Shown here one piece after another: positions 16,729 to 25,294 of a stretch of DNA of 64,000 nt. Below the pieces are notes generated by a model. That model made no database searches, was not told the DNA's origin, and was given only the letters and a program-made list of their open reading frames with translations. Source of the stretch: Planctomycetota bacterium (lineage in GTDB: Bacteria > Planctomycetota > UBA1135 > GCA-002686595); NCBI GenBank assembly GCA_002686265.1, contig NZBA01000026.1, positions 42,344 through 106,343 on the forward strand, given 5' to 3'. Every line of letters starts with the position of its first letter. The first letter of the stretch is position 1. A program made the position numbers and the translations under genes.

Positions 16729-19089
16729 TCAGTCGAAGCGCACGCACCACTCGCAGGTGCAGTCCTCCGGGTAGTGCTCCCCGGCCGCGCTGAGGCTCTC
16801 GCTGGTCGTGTAGCCGAGGTCGGCCAGCTGGGCCAGGAGCTCTGGATCCCTACCGCCCTCGCCTGCCCATCCACGGTCCTCGCCGGAGGCGAGCCAGCGC
16901 AGCAGGAGGGTCCGCAGGGCGTGCACCCGCTCGGGCTCCTCGTCGAGCAGGTTGCGCTCGCAGTCGGGGTCGTCGCTCAAGCGGAACAGCTCGACCTGGT
17001 GGAGTGCTCGCGGCTTCTGGGCTTGGGCTTCCCCGTGTGCGGTGAGCTGGAGGAGCAGGTGCCAGTCCCCGGTCGTGACCGCGGCCGAGAAACCACCCTG
17101 GGCCAGGGTGAAGCGCGGCGCGGGCGGAGGAGCGTCCGCGGCGAGGGCCTCGCGCAGGTCTTGCCCGGGGAAATCGACGTCGGCGAGTCCGGCCAGGTCG
17201 AGCAGGGTCCGGCCCACGTCGATCTGGCGCACCGGTCGCTCGACGAGGGCGCCACGCGGGCCGCCAGGGTACTCCAGCAGGAGCGGCACGTGGATCGTCT
17301 GCGGGTAGAGACCTCCGTGCTCGTAGAAGATCCCGTGTTCCCCCAAGGACTCGCCATGGTCGGAGGTGACGGCCACCATCGCCCCCCGGAAGCGGTCGGC
17401 ATCGAGCACCCTCCCGAGCTCGGAGTCGAGATAGGAAACCTCCGCGCGGTAGATGGCGGGACCGAACGCCGGATCCTGGATGCCCTCCTGTGGCGAGGGA
17501 CGCACGTTGGGCGGGATGGTGGGCGAGCCGTCCCCGGGGTGGCGGAAGGGATCGCGGTCGTCGGGGTAGTAGAGCCGCTCGAAGGCGAGCGGCGCGTCGT
17601 AGGGCGTGTGGGCGTCGAAGACGTGCAGCCAGACGAAGAGCGGCCGGCCCCGGGCCTGGGGGATCCAGTCCTCCAGGATGTCGATCGAATCCTCGGCGTC
17701 GCGCTGGGAGCGGGGAGCGGGCCAGGACATGCGGTCGAAGCCTTGGCCGAGGCCGCTGTGCGGAGCGCCGAGGTGCTTGGCGCTGACGACGGCGAAGGTG
17801 GCGAACCCGGCCTCGTGGAAACGCTCGGCCAGGGTCGGCGCAGCCGCCCGGAGTGGGCTCGTATTGTTCAGGATGCCCGTGTCGCGCGGGTGCGTGGCCG
17901 TCATCAGGGCCACGTGGGACGGGTTCGTCACGTTGGTCGAGCTGAAGCAGTCCTCGAACAGCAGGCCGCGCTGCGCGAGAGCGTCGAGGTTGGGCGTGGT
18001 CAGCTCCCGGGCGCCCGGCGCGGCGCCGATGTGGTCGGCGCGGTGGGTGTCGGAGGTTACCAGCAGGACCGTGCGCGGGGCGGGACTCGGCTGGTGGACG
18101 GCCACGTTGGCCACGGCGCACAAGGCCTCGCGCTGATCGAGGGAGTCGATCTCGAAGCGCAGGGGAACCTCGCCTGGCGCCAGGTCTGCGAGGGGCAGAC
18201 TCACCTCGTGCCAGCGCACCGGACCCTCCTCCTGGAGGGGCCACTCCTCGACCCGTCGGGCCTCCCCCGTGCCGAGGATCAGGCGCAGGCGCGGCTGGCG
18301 CCGGCCGGGGAAGAGCAGGCGCTCGGGGACCCCGTAGGAGAAGCTCAGCACCTCTCCGCCCGCGGCCTCGAAGCGCCCCTCGAGCGGGCGCCTGCTGGAT
18401 AGGCCGAGCGCCCGCCGGGCGTCCGGCCCCACGTCCACCAACCGCGGGGGTTGCTCAGGGTCGGGCAGCCATTCGGAGATCGGCTGCTGCAGGACCTCGA
18501 TCCAGTGGATCGCCGCCTGCCCGCTGTGCCCCACGATGTTGATGCGCAGCGTGTCGATATCGGTCTTGATGCGCCTCGCTTGGGGCAGGTCGAGTAGGAC
18601 GATCGCCGGTTCGTTGATGCTGGCCGGGGCCGTCGAGGTGAGCGAGCCGAAGACCACGCGCCCGTCCTTGATGGCCTGCAGCTGCAGCGCCTCGTGCTTT
18701 GAAACCTGCAGCTTGACGGCCACGCGGTTGAACGAGTGCGAGGGGAAGTGCCCGGGGATCAGAATCGACTTGGGGTCGTGTCCGTAGATGACGAGGATGC
18801 GCTCGACGTCCGCGCCCGACCGGGGCTTGCGCGGCTCCGAATGGCCGCCGTGGACGATCCAGGGCTGCCCGTCCTCGGAGACTTCGTGACGCTGGACGGC
18901 ATGGAGCCCGCGTCCGTCCGCGGCGCCCGCAGGCGTCAGGGTCAGCCGGCGCAGGATGCCGTCGCCAGCATCTTCGCCCGCGCCCACGTCGCCTCCGAAA
19001 CAGCCGGCGCAGAGCGCCAAGCCGAGGCCGAGGGCGGGTGAGAAGCGTGCGCTTCGCGCGCCGAGGCGGCGGGGGAGGAGGTCGTGCAT
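16729..19089 (-). CDS. sulfatase-like lipoprotein with N-terminal beta-rich domain
   Basis: A 786-residue protein with a lipobox (CAGC, about residue 28). The N-terminal 330 residues are beta-rich. The alkaline-phosphatase-fold sulfatase domain follows: VTSDTHRADHIG about residue 350 (metal ligands), nucleophile region VTNPSHVALMTATHP about 400, DAHTPYD about 480 and TSDHGESLGEHG about 575. At the nucleophile position of the CxPSR sulfatase signature there is Thr (TNPSH), so formylglycine cannot form; related Thr-containing family members are transferases or phospho-hydrolases. The C-terminus ends in CTCEWCVRFD. ATG at 19089. Do not assume sulfatase activity. Confidence 0.78.
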   Translation of the reverse strand: MHDLLPRRLGARSARFSPALGLGLALCAGCFGGDVGAGEDAGDGILRRLTLTPAGAADGRGLHAVQRHEVSEDGQPWIVHGGHSEPRKPRSGADVERILVIYGHDPKSILIPGHFPSHSFNRVAVKLQVSKHEALQLQAIKDGRVVFGSLTSTAPASINEPAIVLLDLPQARRIKTDIDTLRINIVGHSGQAAIHWIEVLQQPISEWLPDPEQPPRLVDVGPDARRALGLSSRRPLEGRFEAAGGEVLSFSYGVPERLLFPGRRQPRLRLILGTGEARRVEEWPLQEEGPVRWHEVSLPLADLAPGEVPLRFEIDSLDQREALCAVANVAVHQPSPAPRTVLLVTSDTHRADHIGAAPGARELTTPNLDALAQRGLLFEDCFSSTNVTNPSHVALMTATHPRDTGILNNTSPLRAAAPTLAERFHEAGFATFAVVSAKHLGAPHSGLGQGFDRMSWPAPRSQRDAEDSIDILEDWIPQARGRPLFVWLHVFDAHTPYDAPLAFERLYYPDDRDPFRHPGDGSPTIPPNVRPSPQEGIQDPAFGPAIYRAEVSYLDSELGRVLDADRFRGAMVAVTSDHGESLGEHGIFYEHGGLYPQTIHVPLLLEYPGGPRGALVERPVRQIDVGRTLLDLAGLADVDFPGQDLREALAADAPPPAPRFTLAQGGFSAAVTTGDWHLLLQLTAHGEAQAQKPRALHQVELFRLSDDPDCERNLLDEEPERVHALRTLLLRWLASGEDRGWAGEGGRDPELLAQLADLGYTTSESLSAAGEHYPEDCTCEWCVRFD

Positions 19090-19216
19090 GGCAGGCGCTG
19101 ACGCGTGGCGGCGGGCGGCAGGTCGCCGCTCGTTCGCCGCTCGCAGTGCCTCAATTCTATTGCGCATCCACGGGGGAAGGCCGGACCTGGGAGAGGAAAT
19201 CAGCCTCCACGGACCT

Positions 19217-19256
19217 GGAGAAGAACTCCCCCCGCGGCCAGGGGCCGCGGGGGGAG
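19217..19256 (-). terminator. strong intrinsic terminator
   Basis: CTCCCCCCGCGGCC (19226-19239) and its exact complement (19243-19256) form a perfect 14-bp stem with loop AGG. On the minus strand the hairpin is followed by TTCTTCTCC. It lies 27 bases after the stop of the lipoprotein gene at 19283-19999 and separates it from the sulfatase gene. Confidence 0.75.
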
Positions 19257-19282
19257 GAGAACAGGCGATTGAGGGAGCCTCG

Positions 19283-19999
19283 TCAGCGCCCCGTCGGAGT
19301 CGAGGGGGCCGAGAAGCGGCGCAGAGGCACGGGTGCGTGCCGCTCGAGGACGTCCTTCTCGGGATCGAGGCGCGGCGCGCGGTAGGCCTCGAAGCGCTGG
19401 CGGGTTTCACCGTCGAGCGCGGCGGGGAGCGAGCGGAAGGAGCTGTCCCCGGCCGCAAGGACGGTCGCATCTTCATCGTGCTCGAAGCCGTAGATGAGCG
19501 GGAAGGTGCGCACCTCGAGGGTGTACGGCGAGTCACCGAACCACGAGGAGACGACCACGTGGAACTCGGCGGGGAGGGCGAGGGCCAAGGAGCCGAACTC
19601 CGGGTTGGTGGTGCCCTCGAAACAGGCGATCATGGCGTCCTCCTGCGGGTCGTAGATACAGAAATCGAGGTCGGCGGCCGGGTCGTAGGCGTGCAGGGTC
19701 AGCTCCACTTCCATGGGCTCGAGGGCCTGGAACGAGAAGCCGTCGTAGGGATCGGGGCAGCACTCGGTGATGTGCCCTTCGATCAGGAAGTGCTCGCCCA
19801 CGATGATGGGGCCCACCTCGTTCGCGTACCAGGCTTCGTCGTTGGGCTCGACTTCGTAGAGGATCGGCAGCCCCGGGGGGCCGGTGTCGGGAACGACGAT
19901 GATCCCCGCCGGGTGGGTTTCGCAGGCGGCGAGGAGGGCGGCCAGGCCGATCAGGAAGGAGCCCGAGCGGGCGGATCGGAGCAAGTGGGAGGCGCTCAT
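19283..19999 (-). CDS. lipoprotein with pre-peptidase C-terminal-like beta domain
   Basis: A 238-residue protein with a clear lipobox LLAAC (Cys about residue 26). The EVEPNDEAWYANEVG segment and the following strands (HFLIEGHI, DGFSFQAL, VELTLHAYDPAADLDFCIYD) resemble the pre-peptidase C-terminal (PPC) beta-sandwich, which begins with an E-P-N-D motif. It is probably an extracytoplasmic binding or accessory module. ATG at 19999 preceded by GAGGAAA as ribosome binding site. Monocistronic: a strong terminator follows. Confidence 0.65.
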   Translation of the reverse strand: MSASHLLRSARSGSFLIGLAALLAACETHPAGIIVVPDTGPPGLPILYEVEPNDEAWYANEVGPIIVGEHFLIEGHITECCPDPYDGFSFQALEPMEVELTLHAYDPAADLDFCIYDPQEDAMIACFEGTTNPEFGSLALALPAEFHVVVSSWFGDSPYTLEVRTFPLIYGFEHDEDATVLAAGDSSFRSLPAALDGETRQRFEAYRAPRLDPEKDVLERHAPVPLRRFSAPSTPTGR

Positions 20000-20368
20000 C
20001 AGGTTTCCTCGGTCTGGGAGTGGTGGGGTTGGAGGCGGGTGGCCCGTGACTCTGGGAGCGTTGCAACCGGCGTGCCGCTCCCCCCGGCCGTGTCCGCCCG
20101 CTCGCGTTCCTCCCTCCTGTCCGTTTCCGGCGGTCCGTGTCCACGGCAGGGGGCACCGTCTGTCGCGCTCCTCTCGGGTCTCGAGTGCTCGGGCGCCAGG
20201 CGTCTTGGCGCTGGCTCCCGCCCCCGGCCTGGAGGCCGGCCGGCGCCGCGATCGGTGTACGGCTCGGGCCCCGCCCTCTTCGCCCAGCCCCTGCTCGGTG
20301 CCTTGCGCAGACCCTCTTCGGCGAGTGGACGGCGTCGGGGATCGCTGGCAAGATGAGCCGTCGCCGCC
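20000..20368. other. intergenic region between divergent genes, no gene seen
   Basis: 369 bases separate the minus-strand lipoprotein from miaB. No credible coding frame or RNA was seen. A perfect dyad CCGGCCT-GG-AGGCCGG lies at 20224-20239 and might be an operator or hairpin. Promoters for both genes should lie here but no convincing -35/-10 pair was found by eye. Confidence 0.4.
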
Positions 20369-21847
20369 ATGTCGATCACCCGCTTCCAGTCCGCCGCCGC
20401 GGAGTCGCCCTCTCCCGACGCTCCCCGGCTGCACGTCGTCACCTTCGGGTGTCAGATGAACAAGTACGACTCCCTGCTGGTGGAGGCGCGCTTCAAGAGC
20501 CGCGGATGGGTGACCACCGATGCCCTGGGCGAGGCGGACGTCGTGCTGTTCAACACTTGTTCCGTGCGCGACCACGCCGAGGAGCGCGCCTGGTCCTGGT
20601 TGGGAGAGCTCAAGCACGCCAAGCACGAGCGCCCCGAGCTGGTGATCGGCGTCATGGGGTGCATGGCGCAGCGCGTGGAAGAGGAGGTCTTCCGGCGTGC
20701 CGGCCACGTGGACATCGTGTGTGGGACGCGCCGATTCGCGGACATGGTTGATCTGGTGGACGAGGTGCGCGAGCGCCGGCGCGATCCCGGGCGGCAGGCT
20801 GCGCGCGCGAGCCGCATCCTGGCCACGGGGACCGACTCCTCGACGGCCCTCGGGCGCGGCGGCTTGCCGTACACCGGGGGGCGGCACGGCTGGCTGGCGG
20901 TCATGCGCGGTTGCGACCTGCGCTGCACCTTCTGCGTCGTTCCCGGCACTCGCGGACGAGTGCGGAGCAAGCCCATCGACGAGGTCGAGGCCGAGGCGCG
21001 CGCGATGATCGCGGGCGGAGCCGGAGTGATCACCCTGTTGGGGCAGACGATCAACAGCTACGGTGAGGACCTAGCCGCGCCGGGCGCGGGGGAGCCCCGG
21101 GCCCGCGGGCGTCAGGGCCGGGCGGGACTGGCGGACGTGCTGTACCGCTTGCAGGACCTCGACGGCCTCGCGCGCCTGCGCTTGGTGACTTTGCACCCCG
21201 CCTACTTGACGCGCGAGCTGGCGCAGGCGGTGCGGGACTGCGACAAGGTCGAGCGCTTCCTGCCCCTGCCCGTGCAGTCGGGCTCGGACCGCGTCCTGAA
21301 GGCCATGCGCCGGGGCTACACCGTGGACCTGTATCGCCGGCGTCTGGAGATGCTGCGCGAGATCGCGGAGGACGTGGAGCTCTCCAGCGATTGGATCGTG
21401 GGCTTTCCCGGCGAGGAGGAGAGCGACTTCCAGGCCAGCCTGGACCTGCTCGACGAGGTCGGTTTCGCGAGCAGCTACGTCTTCAAGTACGACCCCCGGC
21501 CGGGGACGAGCGCCGAGGAGCGGCGAGCGGACAGCGTTCCCCTCGAGGTCAAGAAGGAGCGTAACGCGCGCCTGTTGGAGCAGGCCGAGGCCGCCTCACT
21601 GCGGCGCATGCGGCGCTACCTCGACCGCGAGGTGGAGGTCTTCGTCGAGGAGGTCTCCGAACGCGATCCGGGCCTGTTGCGCGGGCGCTCCGCCCAGGGC
21701 CTGCCCGTCAGCCTGCGCGGCGGCGAGGACCTGCTCGGACAGCTCCACTCGGTCACGGTCCGCCAGGCGAGCCCCTGGGGCGTGGGCGGGGAGCTCTCCG
21801 CCGTCGGAACCTCGCCGATGGACGTACACCCATCGAACCGGGCATGA
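20369..21847 (+). CDS. miaB: tRNA-2-methylthio-N6-dimethylallyladenosine synthase MiaB
   Basis: A 492-residue radical-SAM methylthiotransferase that adds the 2-methylthio group to i6A37 of tRNAs reading U-starting codons. Domains: N-terminal MTTase domain (about 20-160) with cluster Cys in FGCQMN, NTCSVR and MGCMAQ; radical-SAM domain with the CxxxCxxC motif in RGCDLRCTFCVVPGTRG (about 185-200); and a C-terminal TRAM domain (about 410-475). Slightly longer than E. coli MiaB because of an N-terminal extension and an insertion (GAGEPRARGRQGRAG) near residue 240. ATG at 20369. The stop overlaps the next gene's ATG. Confidence 0.93.
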   Translation: MSITRFQSAAAESPSPDAPRLHVVTFGCQMNKYDSLLVEARFKSRGWVTTDALGEADVVLFNTCSVRDHAEERAWSWLGELKHAKHERPELVIGVMGCMAQRVEEEVFRRAGHVDIVCGTRRFADMVDLVDEVRERRRDPGRQAARASRILATGTDSSTALGRGGLPYTGGRHGWLAVMRGCDLRCTFCVVPGTRGRVRSKPIDEVEAEARAMIAGGAGVITLLGQTINSYGEDLAAPGAGEPRARGRQGRAGLADVLYRLQDLDGLARLRLVTLHPAYLTRELAQAVRDCDKVERFLPLPVQSGSDRVLKAMRRGYTVDLYRRRLEMLREIAEDVELSSDWIVGFPGEEESDFQASLDLLDEVGFASSYVFKYDPRPGTSAEERRADSVPLEVKKERNARLLEQAEAASLRRMRRYLDREVEVFVEEVSERDPGLLRGRSAQGLPVSLRGGEDLLGQLHSVTVRQASPWGVGGELSAVGTSPMDVHPSNRA

Positions 21848-22794
21848 AGTACCGGAGACTGGGCGAGAGCGGCCTGCGCATCAGCGAGGTCTCCATCGGC
21901 GGTTGGATCACCTTCGGAGGCAGCGTCTGCGAATCGGACGCGCGCGACATCGTGCACGCGGCCGTCGACGAGGGGATCAACTACATCGACCTGGCCGACG
22001 TCTACGCCCACGGCGAGGCGGAGCGGGTCGTCGGGCGCACGTTGAGTGACTTGCGGCGGGCGGACCTGATCCTGTCCAGCAAGTGCTTCTGGCCCATGAG
22101 CGAGGACCCCAACGATCGCGGGCTCTCGCGCAAGCACCTCTTCGAGAGCGTCGAGCGCTCCCTGGCCAACCTGGGTACCGACTACCTCGACCTGTTCTTC
22201 TGCCACCGCGAGGATCCAGAGACGCCGCTGGAGGAGACCGTCTGCGCCCTTACGGATCTCGTGCGCCAGGGGAAGCTGCTGCACTGGGGGACGAGCGTGT
22301 GGAGCGCGCACTCCCTCGAGCGGGCCAGCGAGCTGGCGGCCGAGGGCGACCGCTACGCGCCGCGTGTCGAGCAACCGCGCTACAACCTGTTCAAGCGCGA
22401 CATCGAGCACGACGTGCTGCCCACCGCGATGCGCCTGGGGATGGGTGTCGTCGTTTGGAGTCCCCTGGCGGGAGGGCTCTTGACGGGCAAGTACAACGAC
22501 GGCGTTCCGGCCGGCAGCCGGGCGAGCACTACTGATTGGATGAAGGGCAAGCTGTGCGAGGAGAACCTCGAGCCCGTGCGGCGCCTGTGCGCCCTGGCGC
22601 GAAGCCTCGAGGTCTCGCCCTCCCAGCTCGCCCTGGCCTGGATCCTGGCCCGTCCGGGGATCACGAGCGTCATCACCGGCGCCACGAGCCCCGACCAGGT
22701 GCGCCAGAACGTGGGGGCGGTCGGACTCGAGCTCGCGCCCGAGGTCATCGCCGAGCTCGAGGACCTCTTTCCTCTCGCTCCGGCGCTGGACTGA
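21844..22794 (+). CDS. aldo/keto reductase (potassium-channel beta-subunit type)
   Basis: A 316-residue NADP-dependent oxidoreductase. The start MKYRRLGESGLRISEVSIGG is typical. The catalytic tetrad is visible: Asp of YIDLADVY, Tyr of DVYAHGEAE, Lys of LSSKCFWP and His of LFFCHRED. The C-terminal NADP-binding segment includes SVITGATSPDQVRQN. The sequence is closest in style to the YghZ/Kv-beta group; the substrate is unknown. ATG at 21844 overlaps the miaB stop by 4 bases, so coupled translation is likely although no functional link is evident. Confidence 0.88.
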   Translation: MKYRRLGESGLRISEVSIGGWITFGGSVCESDARDIVHAAVDEGINYIDLADVYAHGEAERVVGRTLSDLRRADLILSSKCFWPMSEDPNDRGLSRKHLFESVERSLANLGTDYLDLFFCHREDPETPLEETVCALTDLVRQGKLLHWGTSVWSAHSLERASELAAEGDRYAPRVEQPRYNLFKRDIEHDVLPTAMRLGMGVVVWSPLAGGLLTGKYNDGVPAGSRASTTDWMKGKLCEENLEPVRRLCALARSLEVSPSQLALAWILARPGITSVITGATSPDQVRQNVGAVGLELAPEVIAELEDLFPLAPALD

Positions 22795-22822
22795 TCGGTC
22801 CGGGCTGCCCCTGCCCGCCGCC

Positions 22823-23818
22823 TCAGCCCAGCAGATCCGCCACGAGCGCCCGCTCCTCGCTGAGCTCGGCCACAGTGGCTGCGATGCGCTCGGTGAGGAA
22901 GGCGTCGAGCTCGAGGCCCTCGACGATGCTCCAGCCGCCCTCGCCGTCCGCGCTCACGGGAAACGAGCTGATCAGGCCCTCGGTAACGCCGTAGGTGCCG
23001 TCGCTCTTGACGCAGACCGAGTTCCAGTGCCCGGCGGGGGTCGCCTCGCGCAGGTCGCGGACGTGGTCCACCAGGGAGCTGGCCGCCGAGGCCGCGCTGG
23101 AGAGGCCGCGGGCGGCGATGATCGCCGCGCCCCGCTTCTGCACCGTGGTGAAGAACTCGCCCCGGAGCCACTCGGGCTCGTCGATCACCTCGTTCGCCGG
23201 TCGCCCACCGATCGTCGTGTGGATGAAATCGGGCACCTGGGTCGAAGAGTGGTTGCCCCAGATCAGGCAGTTGGCGACCTCGGTGCTGGCGACTCCGGCG
23301 CGTTTGGCGAGCTGGTTCTGGGCCCGGTTCTGATCGAGGCGCGTCATCGCGCTGAAGCGGTCGTCGGGCACGTCAGGCGCGGAGTGCATGCAGATCAAGC
23401 AGTTGGTGTTGCAGGGGTTGCCGACCACGGCCACGCGCACGTCCGACGCGGCGTGGTCGTTGATGGCCCTGCCCTGCCCGGTGAAGATCGGCCCGTTCTC
23501 GAGGATCAGGTCGTTGCGCTCCATTCCCGGGCCGCGCGGCTTGGAGCCCACCAGGAGGCACCAGTTGGCGCCCTCGAAGCCAACGCTGGCATCGTCGGTC
23601 AGGATCATGTCCTCGAGGAGTGGGAAGGCGCAGTCGTCCAGTTCCATGGCGACTCCCTCGAGGGCGTTCATGGCCTTCTCGACGGGGATCTCGATCAGCC
23701 GTAGGACCACGGGCTGGTCGGGGCCGAACATCTGCCCGCTGGCGATACGGGGGAGCAGGGCGTAGCCGATCTGGCCGGCGGCGCCGGTGACCGCAACCTG
23801 GAGGGGAGCTCGTGACAT
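22823..23818 (-). CDS. mdh: malate dehydrogenase
   Basis: A 331-residue NAD(P)-dependent enzyme interconverting malate and oxaloacetate (TCA cycle). NAD-binding loop [14 protein letters not shown] at about residues 9-22, NPCNTNCL about 132-139, the substrate and proton-relay region [13 protein letters not shown] about 160, and the [12 protein letters not shown] catalytic-His segment about 186-197. It belongs to the cytosolic type-2 MDH group rather than the LDH-like group. ATG at 23818. Divergent from ribD across about 200 bases. A citrate synthase gene is also present at 56.8 kb. Confidence 0.93.
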   Translation of the reverse strand: MSRAPLQVAVTGAAGQIGYALLPRIASGQMFGPDQPVVLRLIEIPVEKAMNALEGVAMELDDCAFPLLEDMILTDDASVGFEGANWCLLVGSKPRGPGMERNDLILENGPIFTGQGRAINDHAASDVRVAVVGNPCNTNCLICMHSAPDVPDDRFSAMTRLDQNRAQNQLAKRAGVASTEVANCLIWGNHSSTQVPDFIHTTIGGRPANEVIDEPEWLRGEFFTTVQKRGAAIIAARGLSSAASAASSLVDHVRDLREATPAGHWNSVCVKSDGTYGVTEGLISSFPVSADGEGGWSIVEGLELDAFLTERIAATVAELSEERALVADLLG

Positions 23819-23954
23819 GGTGGTCTTCGCCGGTGGAGGTGTCGTTCGTCCCGGGCGGAGGAGGCCGCCGGGGGGCTGCGTATGTTCGCGCCACCCGGTC
23901 TCACTTTCACCTACGTGCCGGTCGTTTTTCGGCGAGCGCGCACGACGGACGGAA

Positions 23955-23960
23955 TATACT
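23955..23960 (+). promoter_or_regulatory. candidate -10 element of ribD
   Basis: TATACT in an otherwise GC-rich leader, 60 bases before the ribD ATG; no good -35 box is seen at the standard spacing. Confidence 0.3.
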
Positions 23961-24020
23961 CCAGTAGATGCCTCTGCCGGCGAGGCTCACGACCGACTAG
24001 ACGATCCTCTCGAACACACC

Positions 24021-25181
24021 ATGATCCGCGGCATCGCAAGCGGCCTCGACGAGGGGCGCACGACCCACCTGATGGAGGAGCTCTGCCGCGAGGCGGCCGC
24101 GTTCCGCTTCGAGGTGGCGCCCAATCCTTGCGTGGGGGCGGCGGTATTCGCCGGAGGGCGCGAGGTCGGCCGCGGCTTCCACCGGCGCTGGGGCGGGCCC
24201 CACGCCGAGGTGGAGGCCCTTTCCGCCGCCGCCGGAAGCGACGCACCGCGCGAGCGCTGGGACCTGTTGATCGTCACCCTCGAGCCCTGTTCCAGCCTGG
24301 GCAAGACCGGCCCGTGCGTCGAGGCGATTCTCGCCTCCGGCATCTCGCGCGTCGTCGTGGGCGCCCTCGATCCCGACCCGCGCCACCGTGGCGCGGGGAT
24401 CGAGCGCCTGCGGTCGAACGGGGTCGAGGTCGTCCTGCTCGAGGGCACGGCGCCCCTCGAGCGCGTCGCGCCCCACTTCGCGCGTTGGACGTCCGCCGAC
24501 CGCCTGCGGCGCCCACGGCCGTGGATGATCGCCAAGTGGGCCCAGACCCGCTCCGGCCAGCTCACCCCGCCGGTTGGCGTGGGAGAGGGCCGTTGGATTT
24601 CCACCACCGCCTCTCTCGAGGAAGTAGCCGTCCTGCGCGGGCGTGTCGACGCCATCGTCAGCGGAGTGGGCACGGTCCTGGCCGACGACCCGCGCTTTTG
24701 CGTGCGCCCTCCCGGTGACATCGGCGCCGCGCCGCTGCGCGTCATCCTCGACAGCTGCCTGCGCACTCCGCCCGAGGCGGCGATGTTGCGCTCGCCCGCT
24801 CCCGGCGAGGGCGTGGGAGCCGTGCACTTCCTGTCCCTCGTCGGTGTCGGGGCGGCCCGCGCCGAGGCGCTGCGGGCGGCGGGCTCCAGCGTCCACGGCC
24901 TGCACGGAGCCGAGAGCGGCGGCCACGTCTCCCTGTCGGCGGTCGAAGCCTGGCTGTGGGACGCCGGCGTGCGCCGGGTCCTGCTCGAGGCCGGTCCGAC
25001 GCTGCTGCGGGCTTGTTTGGCGGCCGGGGCGGTGGACCAGGTGCGCGTCTACACCGGGGCCGTCAACGGCGGCCGCGGCCCCTCCATGGGGGAGTGGCTG
25101 GGTTCGGCCACCCTCGATGGGCGCGCTGAGCGCGAGTGCGGCGAGGACGCCGTTCTCGAGGGCTTCCCGCGGCCCGTCTGA
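24021..25181 (+). CDS. ribD: bifunctional riboflavin biosynthesis deaminase/reductase RibD
   Basis: A 386-residue two-domain enzyme catalysing the deamination and the NADPH-dependent side-chain reduction of the early riboflavin pathway. The N-terminal deaminase domain has NPCVGAAVF, the zinc and proton-donor motif HAEVEAL (about residue 61) and PCSSLGKTGPC (about 91-101). The C-terminal reductase domain has SGVGTVLADDPRF (about 215), LRVILDS and VLLEAGPTLL (about 320). ATG 24021 puts the start just before the deaminase helix; the longer open frame upstream runs into the divergent mdh gene region and is rejected. No other rib gene is nearby. Confidence 0.9.
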   Translation: MIRGIASGLDEGRTTHLMEELCREAAAFRFEVAPNPCVGAAVFAGGREVGRGFHRRWGGPHAEVEALSAAAGSDAPRERWDLLIVTLEPCSSLGKTGPCVEAILASGISRVVVGALDPDPRHRGAGIERLRSNGVEVVLLEGTAPLERVAPHFARWTSADRLRRPRPWMIAKWAQTRSGQLTPPVGVGEGRWISTTASLEEVAVLRGRVDAIVSGVGTVLADDPRFCVRPPGDIGAAPLRVILDSCLRTPPEAAMLRSPAPGEGVGAVHFLSLVGVGAARAEALRAAGSSVHGLHGAESGGHVSLSAVEAWLWDAGVRRVLLEAGPTLLRACLAAGAVDQVRVYTGAVNGGRGPSMGEWLGSATLDGRAERECGEDAVLEGFPRPV

Positions 25182-25294
25182 GTCGCGGCGAGCCCCCTTG
25201 GGGCCCGGGTGCGCACGGCGTATCCTGATGGTGGCGTCCGGCCGTCGAGCACACCGCGACACGTGCCGCGGCGCCTGCATGGGAGTTGGAACCG

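Noticed and set aside
16279..18402. 707-codon open frame on the plus strand
   Set aside because: Antisense to the sulfatase and peptidase genes; its translation has no family motif and arises from GC-rich third positions.
16729..19089. Annotation as active arylsulfatase
   Set aside because: The formylglycine-forming Cys/Ser is Thr.
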